The notes below the pieces were generated by a model. That model saw only the letters and a program-made list of their open reading frames with translations, did not search any database and was not told the DNA's origin. Positions 1 to 8,742 of a DNA stretch of 64,000 nucleotides are shown one piece after another (the stretch's first letter is position 1; each line of letters opens with the position of its first letter). Source of the DNA: Solidesulfovibrio sp. (lineage in GTDB: Bacteria; Desulfobacterota; Desulfovibrionia; Desulfovibrionales; Desulfovibrionaceae); NCBI RefSeq assembly GCF_038562415.1, contig NZ_JBCFBA010000007.1, positions 62,001 to 126,000 on the forward strand, read 5' to 3'. The translations under genes and the position numbers were made by a program.

Positions 1-195
1 GAGGCTTTTCTTTACGGCCAGGACCCGGCCGAGCACCTGGCCCGGCTGCTGGCCCACGGCTTCCTGCACCTGGCCGGCCTCGACCACGGGCCGGTCATGG
101 AAGCGCTCACGGACGCGGCCGTGGCGGCCCTGCGCGACGCGGACGCTCCGGCCTCGGACCGGGCCGTCAGCCCTCGTCCGCCCCAAGCAGGGTAA
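1..195 (+). CDS. ybeY: YbeY endoribonuclease, 3' end only
   Basis: This is the last 64 codons of a gene that begins before the window. It carries the YbeY signature HGFLHLAGLDH (residues 19-29 of the visible part), whose three histidines bind the catalytic metal in this family of 16S rRNA-processing and ribosome quality-control endoribonucleases. The reading frame runs from base 1 to TAA at 193-195. After the motif there is a tail of about 35 residues, longer and more Ala/Pro-rich than the short tail usual in the family. The 3' end overlaps the convergent histidine kinase gene by 29 bp. The identification rests on the motif; the N-terminal part is not visible. Confidence 0.85.
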   Translation, partial: EAFLYGQDPAEHLARLLAHGFLHLAGLDHGPVMEALTDAAVAALRDADAPASDRAVSPRPPQAG

Positions 196-1804
196 AGGGC
201 GCGCTGAAACAGAACAGGCTGCCCGCTCCCGGCGCGCTTTCCACGGAAAGGCTGCCGCCCATGGCCTCGGCCACCTTGCTGGCGATGGCCAGCCCCATGC
301 CCACCCCGCCGAACCGCCGGGTCACGCTGCCGTCGACCTGCCGGAACGGCTCGAAAATGGTCTGGCGCTCCCGGGCCGACAGGCCGATGCCCGTATCGCG
401 CACGGCGAACGTCAGGACCACGCGTCCCTCCCGCGGCGTGGCCGCCTCCCCCGGCCCATGGCCATTGCCCGGCGTGACCGTCACCGCCACCGCGCCCGAG
501 GCGGTGAACTTGACGGCGTTGCTGACCAAGGCGGCCAGTATCCGGCGCAGGCCCGCCCCGTCGCCGACCACCGCCGCCGGGACCTCGGGATCGATGCGGA
601 AGGACAACTCCAGGCCCTTTTGCAGGGCCGAGGCGCCGAAGGAATTGATGGCGCCCTGGACGATGTCCCCGATGAGGAAAGGCCCCTGTTGCCCGGCCTC
701 GCCGCCGGCATCCAGGCGGGCGTAATCCAGGATGCCCACCAACAATTCGGTCAGTTTCCCGGCGCTTTCGCGCAGGGTCTCGACGATGTCGCGCTGTTCC
801 CCGGAAAGTGCCGTGGCCGCCAGCATCTCGGCCATGCCCAGGATGCCGTTGAGCGGGGTTCGGATCTCATGGGTCAGGTTGTCCATGAACTCGCGTTTGA
901 GGCGTTCGGCGGCGCGCGCGGCCTCCTCGGCCAGTTGGCGCTCGGTGACGTCCTCCATGAGCCAGACGGAACCGGCTTGCGGTCTGTCGGGATACAGGAC
1001 CTGGCCGATGATGCGGCACCAGAAATCCGTGCCGTCCAGGCGGCGCATGACCCGCACGGAATCGACCCGTTCCCCGCGGGCGATCAGGGGATAGAACTGC
1101 TCGCCGAAGGCCTCGTAGGAGGCCTGATCGGGATAGAAGGCGGCCGTGGGCTTGCCGACGACGCCGCCCGGCGGGCTGGCGAAGAGTGCGTGGAAATGCG
1201 GATTGGCCCGGCGCACGATGCGGTCGGTCACAAAGGAGATGCCGATGGGGCTGTTCTCGAAAATGAGGTTGAGGCTGCGGTGCGATTCCTCCAGGGCCTT
1301 TTCGGCCTTGTGGCGCTGGACGATCTGGCGGCGCAACTCCTGATTGACGCGGCGCAGGTCCTCGGCCTGCTCGGCCACGTCCCGTTCCAGCTCGCGCCGG
1401 GCGATCCGGGCGTCGGTTTCCAGGCGCTTGCGGGTGGTGATGTTGCGGGCGGTGCAAAAAATCCCGGTGATGCGGCCCAAGCCGTCGCGCACCGGCGTCT
1501 TGAGCACTTGCAGCCAGACCGAACGGTTGTCGTGGACCACCTCGTATTCGAAGGAGGCGAACCGGCCGGAAGCGAGAACGGCCTGGTCGGCCCGGTAATG
1601 GCGGGCGGCGTTGTCGCCGGGAAAGATCTCGAAATCGGTATGGCCGATGATCGCGTCGCGAGGCAGGGCGAACAGGTTGCAGAAGGCCTTGTTGACGTAC
1701 CGATACACGCAACCCGCATCCTTGAAGAAGAACAGGTCGGGCGAGGCATTCATGAGCGAGGCGACAAAAGCGGGGTCTTCCATGGGCTGCGCACGATCCA
1801 TCAT
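167..1804 (-). CDS. PAS-PAS sensor histidine kinase
   Basis: Predicted soluble sensor kinase of 545 residues with no membrane segment. An N-terminal PAS domain (about 10-125) is followed by a coiled-coil linker (130-175), a second PAS domain (about 178-295), a HisKA dimerisation domain with the phospho-acceptor in THEIRTPLNG (His312) and a HATPase_c domain. In the last, the N box lies around Asn429, the G1 box DTGIG at 470-474 and the G2 box GGVGMGLA at 499-506. There is no receiver or HPt domain, so a separate response regulator is expected, but none lies next to it. Two ATG codons stand in tandem at 1804 and 1801 and no strong ribosome binding site distinguishes them. The ligand is unknown. 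The 3' end overlaps ybeY. Confidence 0.92.
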   Translation of the reverse strand: MMDRAQPMEDPAFVASLMNASPDLFFFKDAGCVYRYVNKAFCNLFALPRDAIIGHTDFEIFPGDNAARHYRADQAVLASGRFASFEYEVVHDNRSVWLQVLKTPVRDGLGRITGIFCTARNITTRKRLETDARIARRELERDVAEQAEDLRRVNQELRRQIVQRHKAEKALEESHRSLNLIFENSPIGISFVTDRIVRRANPHFHALFASPPGGVVGKPTAAFYPDQASYEAFGEQFYPLIARGERVDSVRVMRRLDGTDFWCRIIGQVLYPDRPQAGSVWLMEDVTERQLAEEAARAAERLKREFMDNLTHEIRTPLNGILGMAEMLAATALSGEQRDIVETLRESAGKLTELLVGILDYARLDAGGEAGQQGPFLIGDIVQGAINSFGASALQKGLELSFRIDPEVPAAVVGDGAGLRRILAALVSNAVKFTASGAVAVTVTPGNGHGPGEAATPREGRVVLTFAVRDTGIGLSARERQTIFEPFRQVDGSVTRRFGGVGMGLAIASKVAEAMGGSLSVESAPGAGSLFCFSAPFTLLGADEG

Positions 1805-1935
1805 GGCTTGCTGTTACGCCATTTCGACGCGCTTGACCAGGGATGGCGCAATGTGCCGGCCATTGCCGGGACGCGGGAAATGTGCTTCATTCCCGGGCAT
1901 GCGATCACGGCCCATCCGGCCGCCAGGGAGAATGC

Positions 1936-2259
1936 ATGCGCAAGGTTGTCGTTTCGGTTTTCTGTTCGGCCGCCCTGTTGGGCGCGGCCACGCTGGCCCA
2001 CACCGCCGACCCGGCCGCCGCGCCGGCCCCGGCGCCCCAGGCGCAATCCGCGCCCGCGGACAAACCCCATCCGTCCACCCCCCGGGCGGACGCGGCCGAA
2101 GCCCGCTACCGGGCCTGGTCCGAGCGCGAGCACGCCAAGGACGCGGCGGAGTTCACCAAGGACAAGACCAAGATCGAGGACAAGTACAAGGGGTATGTGC
2201 GGCCCAAGCGGGAGAAAAATCCCAAATCCAGTCCATCGGGCTCCGGAAAGCAGGAATGA
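1936..2259 (+). CDS. Small exported protein of unknown function
   Basis: A 107-residue protein. The start at 1936 is preferred because a CAGGGAG ribosome binding site lies just upstream and the N-terminus is then a classical signal peptide: basic residues, a hydrophobic core (VVVSVFCSAALLGAATLA) and an A-H-T-A cleavage region. The mature part begins with an Ala/Pro-rich, disordered stretch and continues with a charged helical segment (EREHAKDAAEFTKDKTKIED). There is no recognisable domain or cofactor motif. An in-frame ATG at 1843 exists but would bury the signal peptide. The gene is divergent from the histidine kinase. Function unknown; probably periplasmic. Confidence 0.6.
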   Translation: MRKVVVSVFCSAALLGAATLAHTADPAAAPAPAPQAQSAPADKPHPSTPRADAAEARYRAWSEREHAKDAAEFTKDKTKIEDKYKGYVRPKREKNPKSSPSGSGKQE

Positions 2260-2339
2260 GCGGTAGCGGTAGCCGTAGCCGGTATGCCGCATTTCCCGTC
2301 CTGGGTTTGATTATGGAACCACCTTAACCTCTGGTGCAA

Positions 2340-3629
2340 TCACCCCATATCTTCTTGTTGTTCAGGGAAATAATTGGTTCGAGGTTTTGGGTCTAAATAG
2401 TTATAAATTTCTTTTGGTAAATTCTTAGGCAAAATACATTGGACAATAGAAAGTTCAGGATCTTCATCCAGACCGAAAATAAGAGCCTCTTCTTTTGGAA
2501 TGACAGGATCATAAAGAAGGATTGCAGGTTTAAGCGGATTTTTGGAATTAACCGATATCACCATGCCAATTGCGTCATTTGTCAATTGGACGACACTCCC
2601 AGGAGGATATATTCCAACACTACGAACAAAGTAAGTAAACATCTGAGGATCAACCAAGCATTTGTATTTCGAAAATATCAATGACAAAGCATGATACGGA
2701 AGCAACGCCTTGTTTTGATCCATAGGATTACATAGCGTGTCATATATATTTGCAATCGACGTAATCATAGACAGCTTCGAAATAGATGTCCCCTTTAGGC
2801 CCAGGGGATAACCTTCTCCGTTTACACATTCATGGTGCTGATGAATAATTTTGGCAGCATGAATAGGAAAAGCCCTCAACTTATCCACAATATCCAATCC
2901 GTAGACAGGATGAAGATTAAGCAATTCTTGCTCAGCTTTCGTCAGCGGATTCTTTTTTCTGATTATTTTCTTTTCAATTTTACTTTTTCCAATATCATGT
3001 AAAAAAGCTCCAAGCCCTAATATTTGCATCTCTTCGGAAGATAATTTAGCAGATTTTCCAGTCATCAACGCAAGAACAGTTACGTTTAAAGAATGGCTGA
3101 AAAGACTATCCTCACCTGACTGACCATCCATCAAATGGACAACAGAATCAGAATCCTTTAGGAAAACTTCAGCAATCTCCGTGACCATACCCGCTGTCTC
3201 ATCCAAAGCAGAACTGGAACCAGCAACAACGTTTCTCATTATCAATGGCATCTTGCTTAACGTTTCTCTATATTTTGCCTTTGCCTTTGCTATGCAATTT
3301 TTTTTGTTTTTAAGAAGTGAAATACGCTCTTTCTTTACTTCCCACATACCATTTAGATCCACCTCACCCTTAGGCAAAGTTCGACTTTCAACTTCCTGAT
3401 CTTGACTCGCGAATTTGCTCTTGGCCATGGGCAGATGGTCGCACTTACCTGGCACACATAAAACTTCTTTTATTCCAACATTTTTCAACGCCTCGATTTG
3501 AGACTGACTTTTAATTTTAAAATTCTGAAACAAAAAAGGGTGTTGAAACCATTTCTCTTTCAACTTGACATAAACACCTTCTTGAAGATCGTCTACGCAT
3601 ACCACATATTCAGGCAACTGCAACGACAT
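2340..3629 (-). CDS. HD-GYP domain phosphodiesterase, AT-rich gene
   Basis: Predicted cyclic-di-GMP phosphodiesterase of 429 residues. The N-terminal region (1-70, MSLQLPEYVVCVDDLQEGVY...) resembles the DUF3391 domain often placed before HD-GYP domains. The HD-GYP core follows, with HS around His179, HDIGK (211-215), HPVYG (240-244), HQHHE (263-267) and GEGYP (271-275), so the metal ligands look complete. The ATG at 3629 is chosen over the TTG one codon upstream because it follows GAGG by 6 bases. Base composition is far more AT-rich than the flanking kinase and succinyl-CoA synthetase genes, which suggests transfer. It stands alone on its strand and ends beside the small hairpin repeats. Known role of the family: c-di-GMP turnover controlling motility or biofilm. 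Confidence 0.9.
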   Translation of the reverse strand: MSLQLPEYVVCVDDLQEGVYVKLKEKWFQHPFLFQNFKIKSQSQIEALKNVGIKEVLCVPGKCDHLPMAKSKFASQDQEVESRTLPKGEVDLNGMWEVKKERISLLKNKKNCIAKAKAKYRETLSKMPLIMRNVVAGSSSALDETAGMVTEIAEVFLKDSDSVVHLMDGQSGEDSLFSHSLNVTVLALMTGKSAKLSSEEMQILGLGAFLHDIGKSKIEKKIIRKKNPLTKAEQELLNLHPVYGLDIVDKLRAFPIHAAKIIHQHHECVNGEGYPLGLKGTSISKLSMITSIANIYDTLCNPMDQNKALLPYHALSLIFSKYKCLVDPQMFTYFVRSVGIYPPGSVVQLTNDAIGMVISVNSKNPLKPAILLYDPVIPKEEALIFGLDEDPELSIVQCILPKNLPKEIYNYLDPKPRTNYFPEQQEDMG

Positions 3630-3681
3630 CAAATACCTCGCTCGATAAAAAGCGCAGCAACTGCTTATTTCATTAAGAATA

Positions 3682-3780
3682 CAGGCAAAGCCTGCTCATA
3701 GTCAATTGCTCCCGGCAAAGCCGGGGCATATAACTGTGAGCCACGCAAAGCGGCTTCCTCTGGGGCCGCCGCAAGGCGGC
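3682..3780. repeat. Cluster of short GC-hairpins with GCAAAGC cores
   Basis: Several short palindromes lie within 100 bases: CAGGC-aaa-GCCTG (3682-3694), CCCGGC-aaa-GCCGGG (3711-3725), a CGC-aaa-GCG element (3744-3752) and GCCGCC-gcaa-GGCGGC (3765-3780). The shared AAA loop between G+C stems makes them look like one repeat type rather than independent terminators, and none is followed by a T-run. They sit directly beside the transposase-like relic at 3780-3893. This recalls IS200/IS605 ends or REP-like elements, an inference from position and shape only. Confidence 0.5.
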
Positions 3781-3893
3781 TATGCCGTTACCAGCTTCCG
3801 CTGCCCAAGCCGCTGCTCTTCTTGCCTCTGCCGGCGAACATATTCTCGGATCATTTTTTCATCACGATCCCGCACCTTGCTCTCCGTAACCAC
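3780..3893 (-). pseudogene. Relic resembling the C-terminus of an IS200-type transposase
   Basis: On the minus strand an open frame ending in TAG at 3780-3782 reads ESKVRDRDEKMIREYVRRQ and then RQEEQRLGQRKL. The pattern, a helix with IREYVRRQ followed by an acidic/basic tail, resembles the last helix of TnpA-like Y1 transposases of the IS200/IS605 group. Only about 37 codons remain. Upstream the frame runs into the succinyl-CoA synthetase gene in a different frame, so the rest is gone. The assignment is from memory of the family and is tentative. The flanking small hairpins are the main supporting context. Confidence 0.35.
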
Positions 3894-6001
3894 TACCCGC
3901 CGCACAAAAGCCCCGCCATCACCCCGGCCACATCGCCCAGCTCCGGGCAGACCGCGATGCCGGCCCGGGACAGGCAGGCCAGTTTCTCCGCCACCCCGCC
4001 CGGACGTTCGAGCAGGGCGCCGGCATGCCCCAACGCCCGGCCCGGCGGGGCGGTCAGCCCGGCCACGAAGGCCGCCACGGGCTTGGGATAGCCCTCCCCC
4101 AGCACGAAGGCCGCGGCGTCCTCCTCGGCCCGGCCGCCCACTTCGCCGATGAGCATGACCGCCCGCACCCGGTCGTCGTCGCGCACCATGCGCAGAAGCT
4201 CCACGAAGCCCGCCCCGCCGAAGGGATCGCCGCCGATGCCGGCGGCCAGGGCCTGGCCGATGCCGGCCGCCGACAGCCGCGAGCAGACTTCGTAGGTCAA
4301 CGTGCCGCTGCGTGAAAAGACCGCCACCGGTCCGGGCAGGAAGGGCTCGGGCGGCATGATGCCGGCCTGCATGCGCCCGGGCAGGAGCAGGCCCGGCGTG
4401 TTGGGGCCGAGAAACAGCGTGCCCCGGCCGCGAAGCGCCGCCCGCACGGCCAGCATGTCCTTTTGGGGCACGCCGTCGGTGATGCAGACAATGCGCGCGA
4501 TGCCGGCCTCGGCCGCTTCCAGCGCGGCGTCGGCCGCGCCGGCGGCCGGAACGAAGAGCACCGAAAGGGCGATGTCGTGGTGGCGCACGGCCTGGGCCAC
4601 GGTGTCGTACACCGGCACCCCGTCCACGTCCCCGCCGCCGCGAAAGGGCGTCACCCCGGCCGCGACACGCGTGCCGCAGGCCCGCATGCGCGCCGCGTGC
4701 AGCCGCCCGGCCCGGCCGGTCAGCCCCTGGATGAGCACCCCGCTTTCCCCGTCCAGATCGAGCAGCGACGGGAGCCCCGCGACGCCGGCCGCGGCGGCGG
4801 TCGTCTCCGGCCGCAGCGGCGCCATCCGGCAGGCCTCGGCGGCCGGGGCATCCAGGCCGTGCCGGGGGCCCACGGGCACCAGCTCGGAAAGCATGGCCAC
4901 GGCCTGGTCCATGTCCTCGGCCACGAGCAGCGCCGGCAGGCCCAGCCGCCGCAGCATGTCCGCCCCCTTGGCGGCGCTGTTGCCGGCGAAGCGCACCACC
5001 ACGGGCCGGGCCGGCGGCGCGTCGCCCAGGGCCTCGATCAGCGCCCGGGCCACGTCGGCGCAGGACAGGATGCCGCCGAACATGTTGACCAGGCAGGCGG
5101 CCACGCGCGCGTCGGCGAAAAGCAGGTCAAAGGCCGCCCGCAGCCGCACGGCATCGGCCGTGCCGCCGAAATCCAGGAAATTGGCCGCCGGCAATCCGGC
5201 CGCTTCCAGGGCGTCCATGGTGGCCATGGCCAGCCCGGCGCCGTTGGCGAGCAGCCCCACCCGGCCCGGCAGGCCGACGAAGGCCAGGCCGTATGCCGCG
5301 GCCCGGCGCTCGGCCACGGGTTGCAGGCGGTCGTCGCCGAAACGGCGCAGTTCGGGCCGCAGGGCCACCACGCTGTCGTCCAGGAGCATCTTGGCGTCCA
5401 GGGCGACCAGCCGTCCGTCCGGGGTCACGGCCAGGGGGTTGATCTCGGCCAAAAGCAGGCCATGCGCGGCCACGGCCGTGAAAAGCCGCTCCAGCAACCC
5501 ATGAAACGGTTGCCACAGTTCCTTGGGGAAACCGAGATGGAAAAAGGCCCGCCTGGCCAGGCGGGGCGTGAGGAGAAACGGCGGCGGCACGTCGAGGACG
5601 AGCAAGGCGTCGCTGCCGGCCAGCCCTTCCACGTCCACCCCGCCCTGGCCGGCCACGGTCAGGCACAGGCTCCCCCGCTGCCGCGAGACCCCCAGGGAGA
5701 GGTACACGGCCCGGTCATGGGGGATGGCCGGCTCCAGCAGCAAGAAAGGCGGCCTCGCCCCGCCGATGGCCAGGGTGAACAGGTGTTCGGCGGCCGGGGC
5801 GATTGCCTCGGCCGTTTCCAGCCGCACCACGCCGCCGGCCTTGCCCCGGCCGCCGGCCAGGACTTGCGCCTTGAGGTACCAGGGGCCGGGCCAGGGCGGC
5901 GAAACCCGGGTCTCCTCGCCCGGCCCGATGACGATGCCGGGCGGGGCCTCGATGCCGGCTTCGCGCAGCAGCGCCTTGCCGGCGTATTCGGTCAGGTGCA
6001 T
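3893..6001 (-). CDS. Fused succinyl-CoA synthetase (beta plus alpha subunits)
   Basis: A 702-residue protein that joins both subunits of an NDP-forming acyl-CoA synthetase. Residues 1 to about 385 match the beta subunit: an ATP-grasp fold beginning MHLTEYAGKALLREAGI, then the LAEINPLAV and GAGLAMATMD segments. Residues from about 415 match the alpha subunit, with a CoA-binding Rossmann region (VLIQGLTGRAG), VPQKDM, GPNTPGLL and the phospho-histidine motif GHAGA (His659). E. coli keeps these as separate sucC and sucD. Reaction inferred: succinyl-CoA + ADP + Pi to succinate + ATP + CoA. It is last in the kor operon, 119 bp after korC, which fits substrate-level ATP formation from 2-oxoglutarate. 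An acetyl-CoA or other acyl-CoA substrate cannot be excluded. The start has GGGGAG upstream. Confidence 0.88.
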   Translation of the reverse strand: MHLTEYAGKALLREAGIEAPPGIVIGPGEETRVSPPWPGPWYLKAQVLAGGRGKAGGVVRLETAEAIAPAAEHLFTLAIGGARPPFLLLEPAIPHDRAVYLSLGVSRQRGSLCLTVAGQGGVDVEGLAGSDALLVLDVPPPFLLTPRLARRAFFHLGFPKELWQPFHGLLERLFTAVAAHGLLLAEINPLAVTPDGRLVALDAKMLLDDSVVALRPELRRFGDDRLQPVAERRAAAYGLAFVGLPGRVGLLANGAGLAMATMDALEAAGLPAANFLDFGGTADAVRLRAAFDLLFADARVAACLVNMFGGILSCADVARALIEALGDAPPARPVVVRFAGNSAAKGADMLRRLGLPALLVAEDMDQAVAMLSELVPVGPRHGLDAPAAEACRMAPLRPETTAAAAGVAGLPSLLDLDGESGVLIQGLTGRAGRLHAARMRACGTRVAAGVTPFRGGGDVDGVPVYDTVAQAVRHHDIALSVLFVPAAGAADAALEAAEAGIARIVCITDGVPQKDMLAVRAALRGRGTLFLGPNTPGLLLPGRMQAGIMPPEPFLPGPVAVFSRSGTLTYEVCSRLSAAGIGQALAAGIGGDPFGGAGFVELLRMVRDDDRVRAVMLIGEVGGRAEEDAAAFVLGEGYPKPVAAFVAGLTAPPGRALGHAGALLERPGGVAEKLACLSRAGIAVCPELGDVAGVMAGLLCGG

Positions 6002-6120
6002 GGACGCTTCTCCCCGGCCCGGCCCGGGAGGGCGCGGGCCGCCGCGCGCCTTGGCGTCGCGGTCCCCTTCCCTAGCCTATTTCCGCGGGAAAAATCCATC
6101 CATGCCCGAGCCGTCCGCCG

Positions 6121-6765
6121 TCAATCGTCGGCCATGATGTTGCAAAGCTCCATGCGCTCCTCCTCCTGGCCGTCGCCGTCGGTGGCATCGGGAATGGCCA
6201 TGGGCGCGCCCAGGCGTTTTTTGGCCTCGGTATAGCCGAGGTTGAAGGCCCGCAGGTTGGCCGCCCGGATCTTTTCCGGCAGCGAGGCCTTGAGGCTCTT
6301 GCGCACGGCCTCGGGCTTGGCGAAGGGCAAAAGCCAGGTCACGGCGCCAAGGGCCACCACATTGGTGGCCTGGGGCACGCCCACCGTGTCCCGGGCCAGG
6401 GCGGTAAAAGGCAGCCCCAGAAAGAGGTTGGACGGGGTCTGGCGCACGAGCTCCGTGTCGATGACCAGTGTTCCCCGGGGCTTGAGGTAGTGGGCGTAGC
6501 TGGCCACGGCCTCCTGGGACAGGGCCACCAGCAGGTCGAGGTATTCGGTCTTGGGGTAGCTGATGGGCTCGGAGCTGACGACCAGGTCGGCCCGGCTGGC
6601 CCCGCCCCGGGCCTCGGGGCCGTAGCTCTGGGTCTGGGTGACGTGGTAGTCGTGGTAAAGGGCCAGGGCCTGGCCGAGCAGCCGGCCCATGGTCAGGATG
6701 CCCTGGCCGCCCAGGCCGGAAAGCCGGATCTCGTAGCGCGCGAGCACCATGTCCTTGCCGTTCAT
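6121..6765 (-). CDS. korC: 2-oxoacid:ferredoxin oxidoreductase gamma subunit
   Basis: A 214-residue gamma subunit of a 2-oxoacid:ferredoxin oxidoreductase. The N-terminal motif EIRLSGLGGQGILTMGRLLG and the segment QSYGPEARGGASRADLVVS are typical of the PorC/KorC family. The ATG at 6765 overlaps the korB stop codon (ATGA), indicating translational coupling. A longer open frame extends into korB but is only the shadow of that gene. The C-terminus carries an acidic extension (DATDGDGQEEE). It is expected to complete the KorABCD complex that decarboxylates 2-oxoglutarate to succinyl-CoA with ferredoxin as acceptor. Confidence 0.92.
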   Translation of the reverse strand: MNGKDMVLARYEIRLSGLGGQGILTMGRLLGQALALYHDYHVTQTQSYGPEARGGASRADLVVSSEPISYPKTEYLDLLVALSQEAVASYAHYLKPRGTLVIDTELVRQTPSNLFLGLPFTALARDTVGVPQATNVVALGAVTWLLPFAKPEAVRKSLKASLPEKIRAANLRAFNLGYTEAKKRLGAPMAIPDATDGDGQEEERMELCNIMADD

Positions 6766-7598
6766 GCCGCGCCTCCCTTTTTGGCCCGAAGCGTCTCGCG
6801 CATGGCGGCGTAGCGCGTCTCCAGCCCCGGGGCGTCGCGCTTGACGAAGACGCCGATGGGGATGCGGCCGGCCTTGTCCTCGAGTTTTTCGTAGGTTTCG
6901 CGCGGCACGGCCTTCTCCTTGAGCCACTTGAACATGTCCACGGCGCTTTTGAAGCCGTTGCCCCGGCCGTACTGGGTGAAACACGGGGTGAGCGCCTCGA
7001 CCAGGTTGAAGCCGGGCTGGGTCAGGGCGGCGGTGATGAGGCCGTCCAGGGCCTTCACGTGAAAGACCGTGCCCCGGGCCACGCCGGAAGCCCCGGCGGC
7101 TTTCGTGAGCTCCACGATGTCGAAGGCCGCCTCCAACTGGCCCATGGGGCTGGTGTGGGAATAGGCGCCTTCCGGGGTGGTGGACGAGCACTGGCCGCCG
7201 GTCATGCCGTAGATGAAGTTGTTGAGCACAAGGGCCGTCACGCCGATGTTGCGCCGGGCGGCGTGGATCAAGTGGTTGCCGCCGATGGAAAAGGCGTCGC
7301 CGTCGCCCATGACCGCGATGACGGTGAGCGCCGGGTTGGCCATCTTGATGCCCGTGGCGATGGTCAGCGCCCGACCGTGGGTGGCGTGGACGGTATTGAA
7401 GTCGACGTAGGCGGCGATGCGGCCGGAGCAGCCGATGCCGGCCACGACGACCACCTCGTCCTTGGACAGCCCCAGGGCGTGGACGCCGCGCACCAGCGAC
7501 CCGAGCACGATGCCGTGGCCGCAGCCCGGGCAGAAAACCAGCGGAAACTTCTTGTTGTGGCGCAGGTACTGGTGGATGAGCTGGGTGACCTCGGCCAT
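6762..7598 (-). CDS. korB: 2-oxoacid:ferredoxin oxidoreductase beta subunit
   Basis: A 278-residue thiamine-pyrophosphate-binding beta subunit. Visible motifs are FCPGCGHG (22-29), the first part of the TPP-binding region, GIGCSGR (55-61), and GDGDAF followed by GGN (98-108), the Mg-TPP motif. The start at 7598 (MAEVTQLIHQYLRHNKKFP) lies one base after the korA stop and restores the family's normal N-terminus; the longer frame upstream is a shadow of korA. It should carry out decarboxylation and electron transfer together with korA. 2-oxoglutarate is the favoured substrate because the gene order korD-A-B-C is typical and a succinyl-CoA synthetase follows. Confidence 0.93.
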   Translation of the reverse strand: MAEVTQLIHQYLRHNKKFPLVFCPGCGHGIVLGSLVRGVHALGLSKDEVVVVAGIGCSGRIAAYVDFNTVHATHGRALTIATGIKMANPALTVIAVMGDGDAFSIGGNHLIHAARRNIGVTALVLNNFIYGMTGGQCSSTTPEGAYSHTSPMGQLEAAFDIVELTKAAGASGVARGTVFHVKALDGLITAALTQPGFNLVEALTPCFTQYGRGNGFKSAVDMFKWLKEKAVPRETYEKLEDKAGRIPIGVFVKRDAPGLETRYAAMRETLRAKKGGAA

Positions 7599-7599
7599 G

Positions 7600-8742
7600 T
7601 CACGCGATCTCCTTGAGTATCTGGGACGGGGTGATGATCTGGCCGTCGATGCGATTGATGGTGCGCACGGCCGTGTAGCCCTCGTTGACGCGTTTGACCT
7701 CGCGGGAGATCTGGCCCACGTTGAGTTCGGGCACCACCACCAACCGGCAGTTGCGCATGAGCTTTTCCGCATGGACCCGGGGGAATGGATAAAGCGTCCT
7801 GAGGATGAGCAGCCCGGCCCTGACCCCGGCCTCCCGGGCCTGGCGCACGGCCAGCCGGGCCGAGCGGGCCACGCAGCCGTAGGCGATGACCAGCACCTCG
7901 GCGTCGTCGGTGTTCACGTGCTCCACGAGCTGGATGTCGTGGAAAAACCGGTCGATCTTGCGGAACTGGCGCTCGACCATGGCCCGCACTTCCTCGGGCC
8001 GGGCCGTGGGAAAGCCCAGGGGATCGTGGGACAGCCCCGTGACGTGGAAGCGGTAGCCCGTGCCGACGGGCGGCATGGGCGGCACGCCGCGCAGGGTCTC
8101 CTCGTAGGGCTTGTACCATTCCGGGGGCATGGTCGGGACGAGGCGGGAAAAGATCTCGAAATCGCCGGGCTCGGGCAGGCCGATCTTCTCCCGGGTGTGG
8201 GCGGTGATCTCGTCGAGGAGCAGGATGACCGGCGTGCGGTATTTTTCGGCGAAATTGAAGGCCACGACCGTCATCTCCAGGCATTCGGGCACATCCGAGG
8301 CCGACAAGACGATGATGGGGTGGTCGCCGTGGGCGCCCCAGCGGGCCTGCTGCACGTCGCCCTGACCGGGGCTGGTGGGCAGCCCGGTGCTGGCCCCGCC
8401 GCGCATGACGTCCACGAGCACCAAGGGCGTCTCGGTCATGGCGGCGTAGCCGATCTGCTCCTGCATAAGCGAGAACCCGGGGCCGGACGTGGCGGTCATG
8501 GCCTTGCGGCCGGCCAGGGAGGCGCCGATGACCGCGCCCATGGAGGCGATCTCGTCCTCCATCTGCAAGAAGACGCCGTCCACGACCTGGGGCAGGCGCT
8601 TGGCCATGGTCTCCATGATTTCGGTGGACGGGGTGATGGGGTAGCCGGCGTAGAAGGAGCAGCCGGCGGCCAGGGCGCCCTCGACCACGGCCTCGTTGCC
8701 CAGCAGGAAGGCCTCGCGGCGTTTTTTGCGGATCTGGCTCAC
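7600..8742 (-). CDS. korA: 2-oxoacid:ferredoxin oxidoreductase alpha subunit
   Basis: A 380-residue alpha subunit. It has the pyrimidine-binding and transketolase-like domain with GNEAVVEGALAAGC and YAGYPITPSTEIME near the N-terminus, SGPGFSLMQE, and GGASTGLPTSPGQGDV, which is characteristic of KorA-type enzymes. The C-terminal domain (from about 255) has EVLVIAYGCVARSAR, typical of domain II. Start codon ATG at 8742 overlaps the korD stop (ATGA). Within the operon it follows the ferredoxin subunit and precedes korB with a one-base gap, so the four subunits are probably made in fixed ratio. An isovalerate- or other branched-chain-type substrate is possible but less likely given the neighbour. 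Confidence 0.93.
   Translation of the reverse strand: MSQIRKKRREAFLLGNEAVVEGALAAGCSFYAGYPITPSTEIMETMAKRLPQVVDGVFLQMEDEIASMGAVIGASLAGRKAMTATSGPGFSLMQEQIGYAAMTETPLVLVDVMRGGASTGLPTSPGQGDVQQARWGAHGDHPIIVLSASDVPECLEMTVVAFNFAEKYRTPVILLLDEITAHTREKIGLPEPGDFEIFSRLVPTMPPEWYKPYEETLRGVPPMPPVGTGYRFHVTGLSHDPLGFPTARPEEVRAMVERQFRKIDRFFHDIQLVEHVNTDDAEVLVIAYGCVARSARLAVRQAREAGVRAGLLILRTLYPFPRVHAEKLMRNCRLVVVPELNVGQISREVKRVNEGYTAVRTINRIDGQIITPSQILKEIA

Noticed and set aside
1843-1935. Longer start for the small exported protein at 1936
   Set aside because: It would put 31 residues in front of a clear signal peptide, and only 1936 has a good ribosome binding site.
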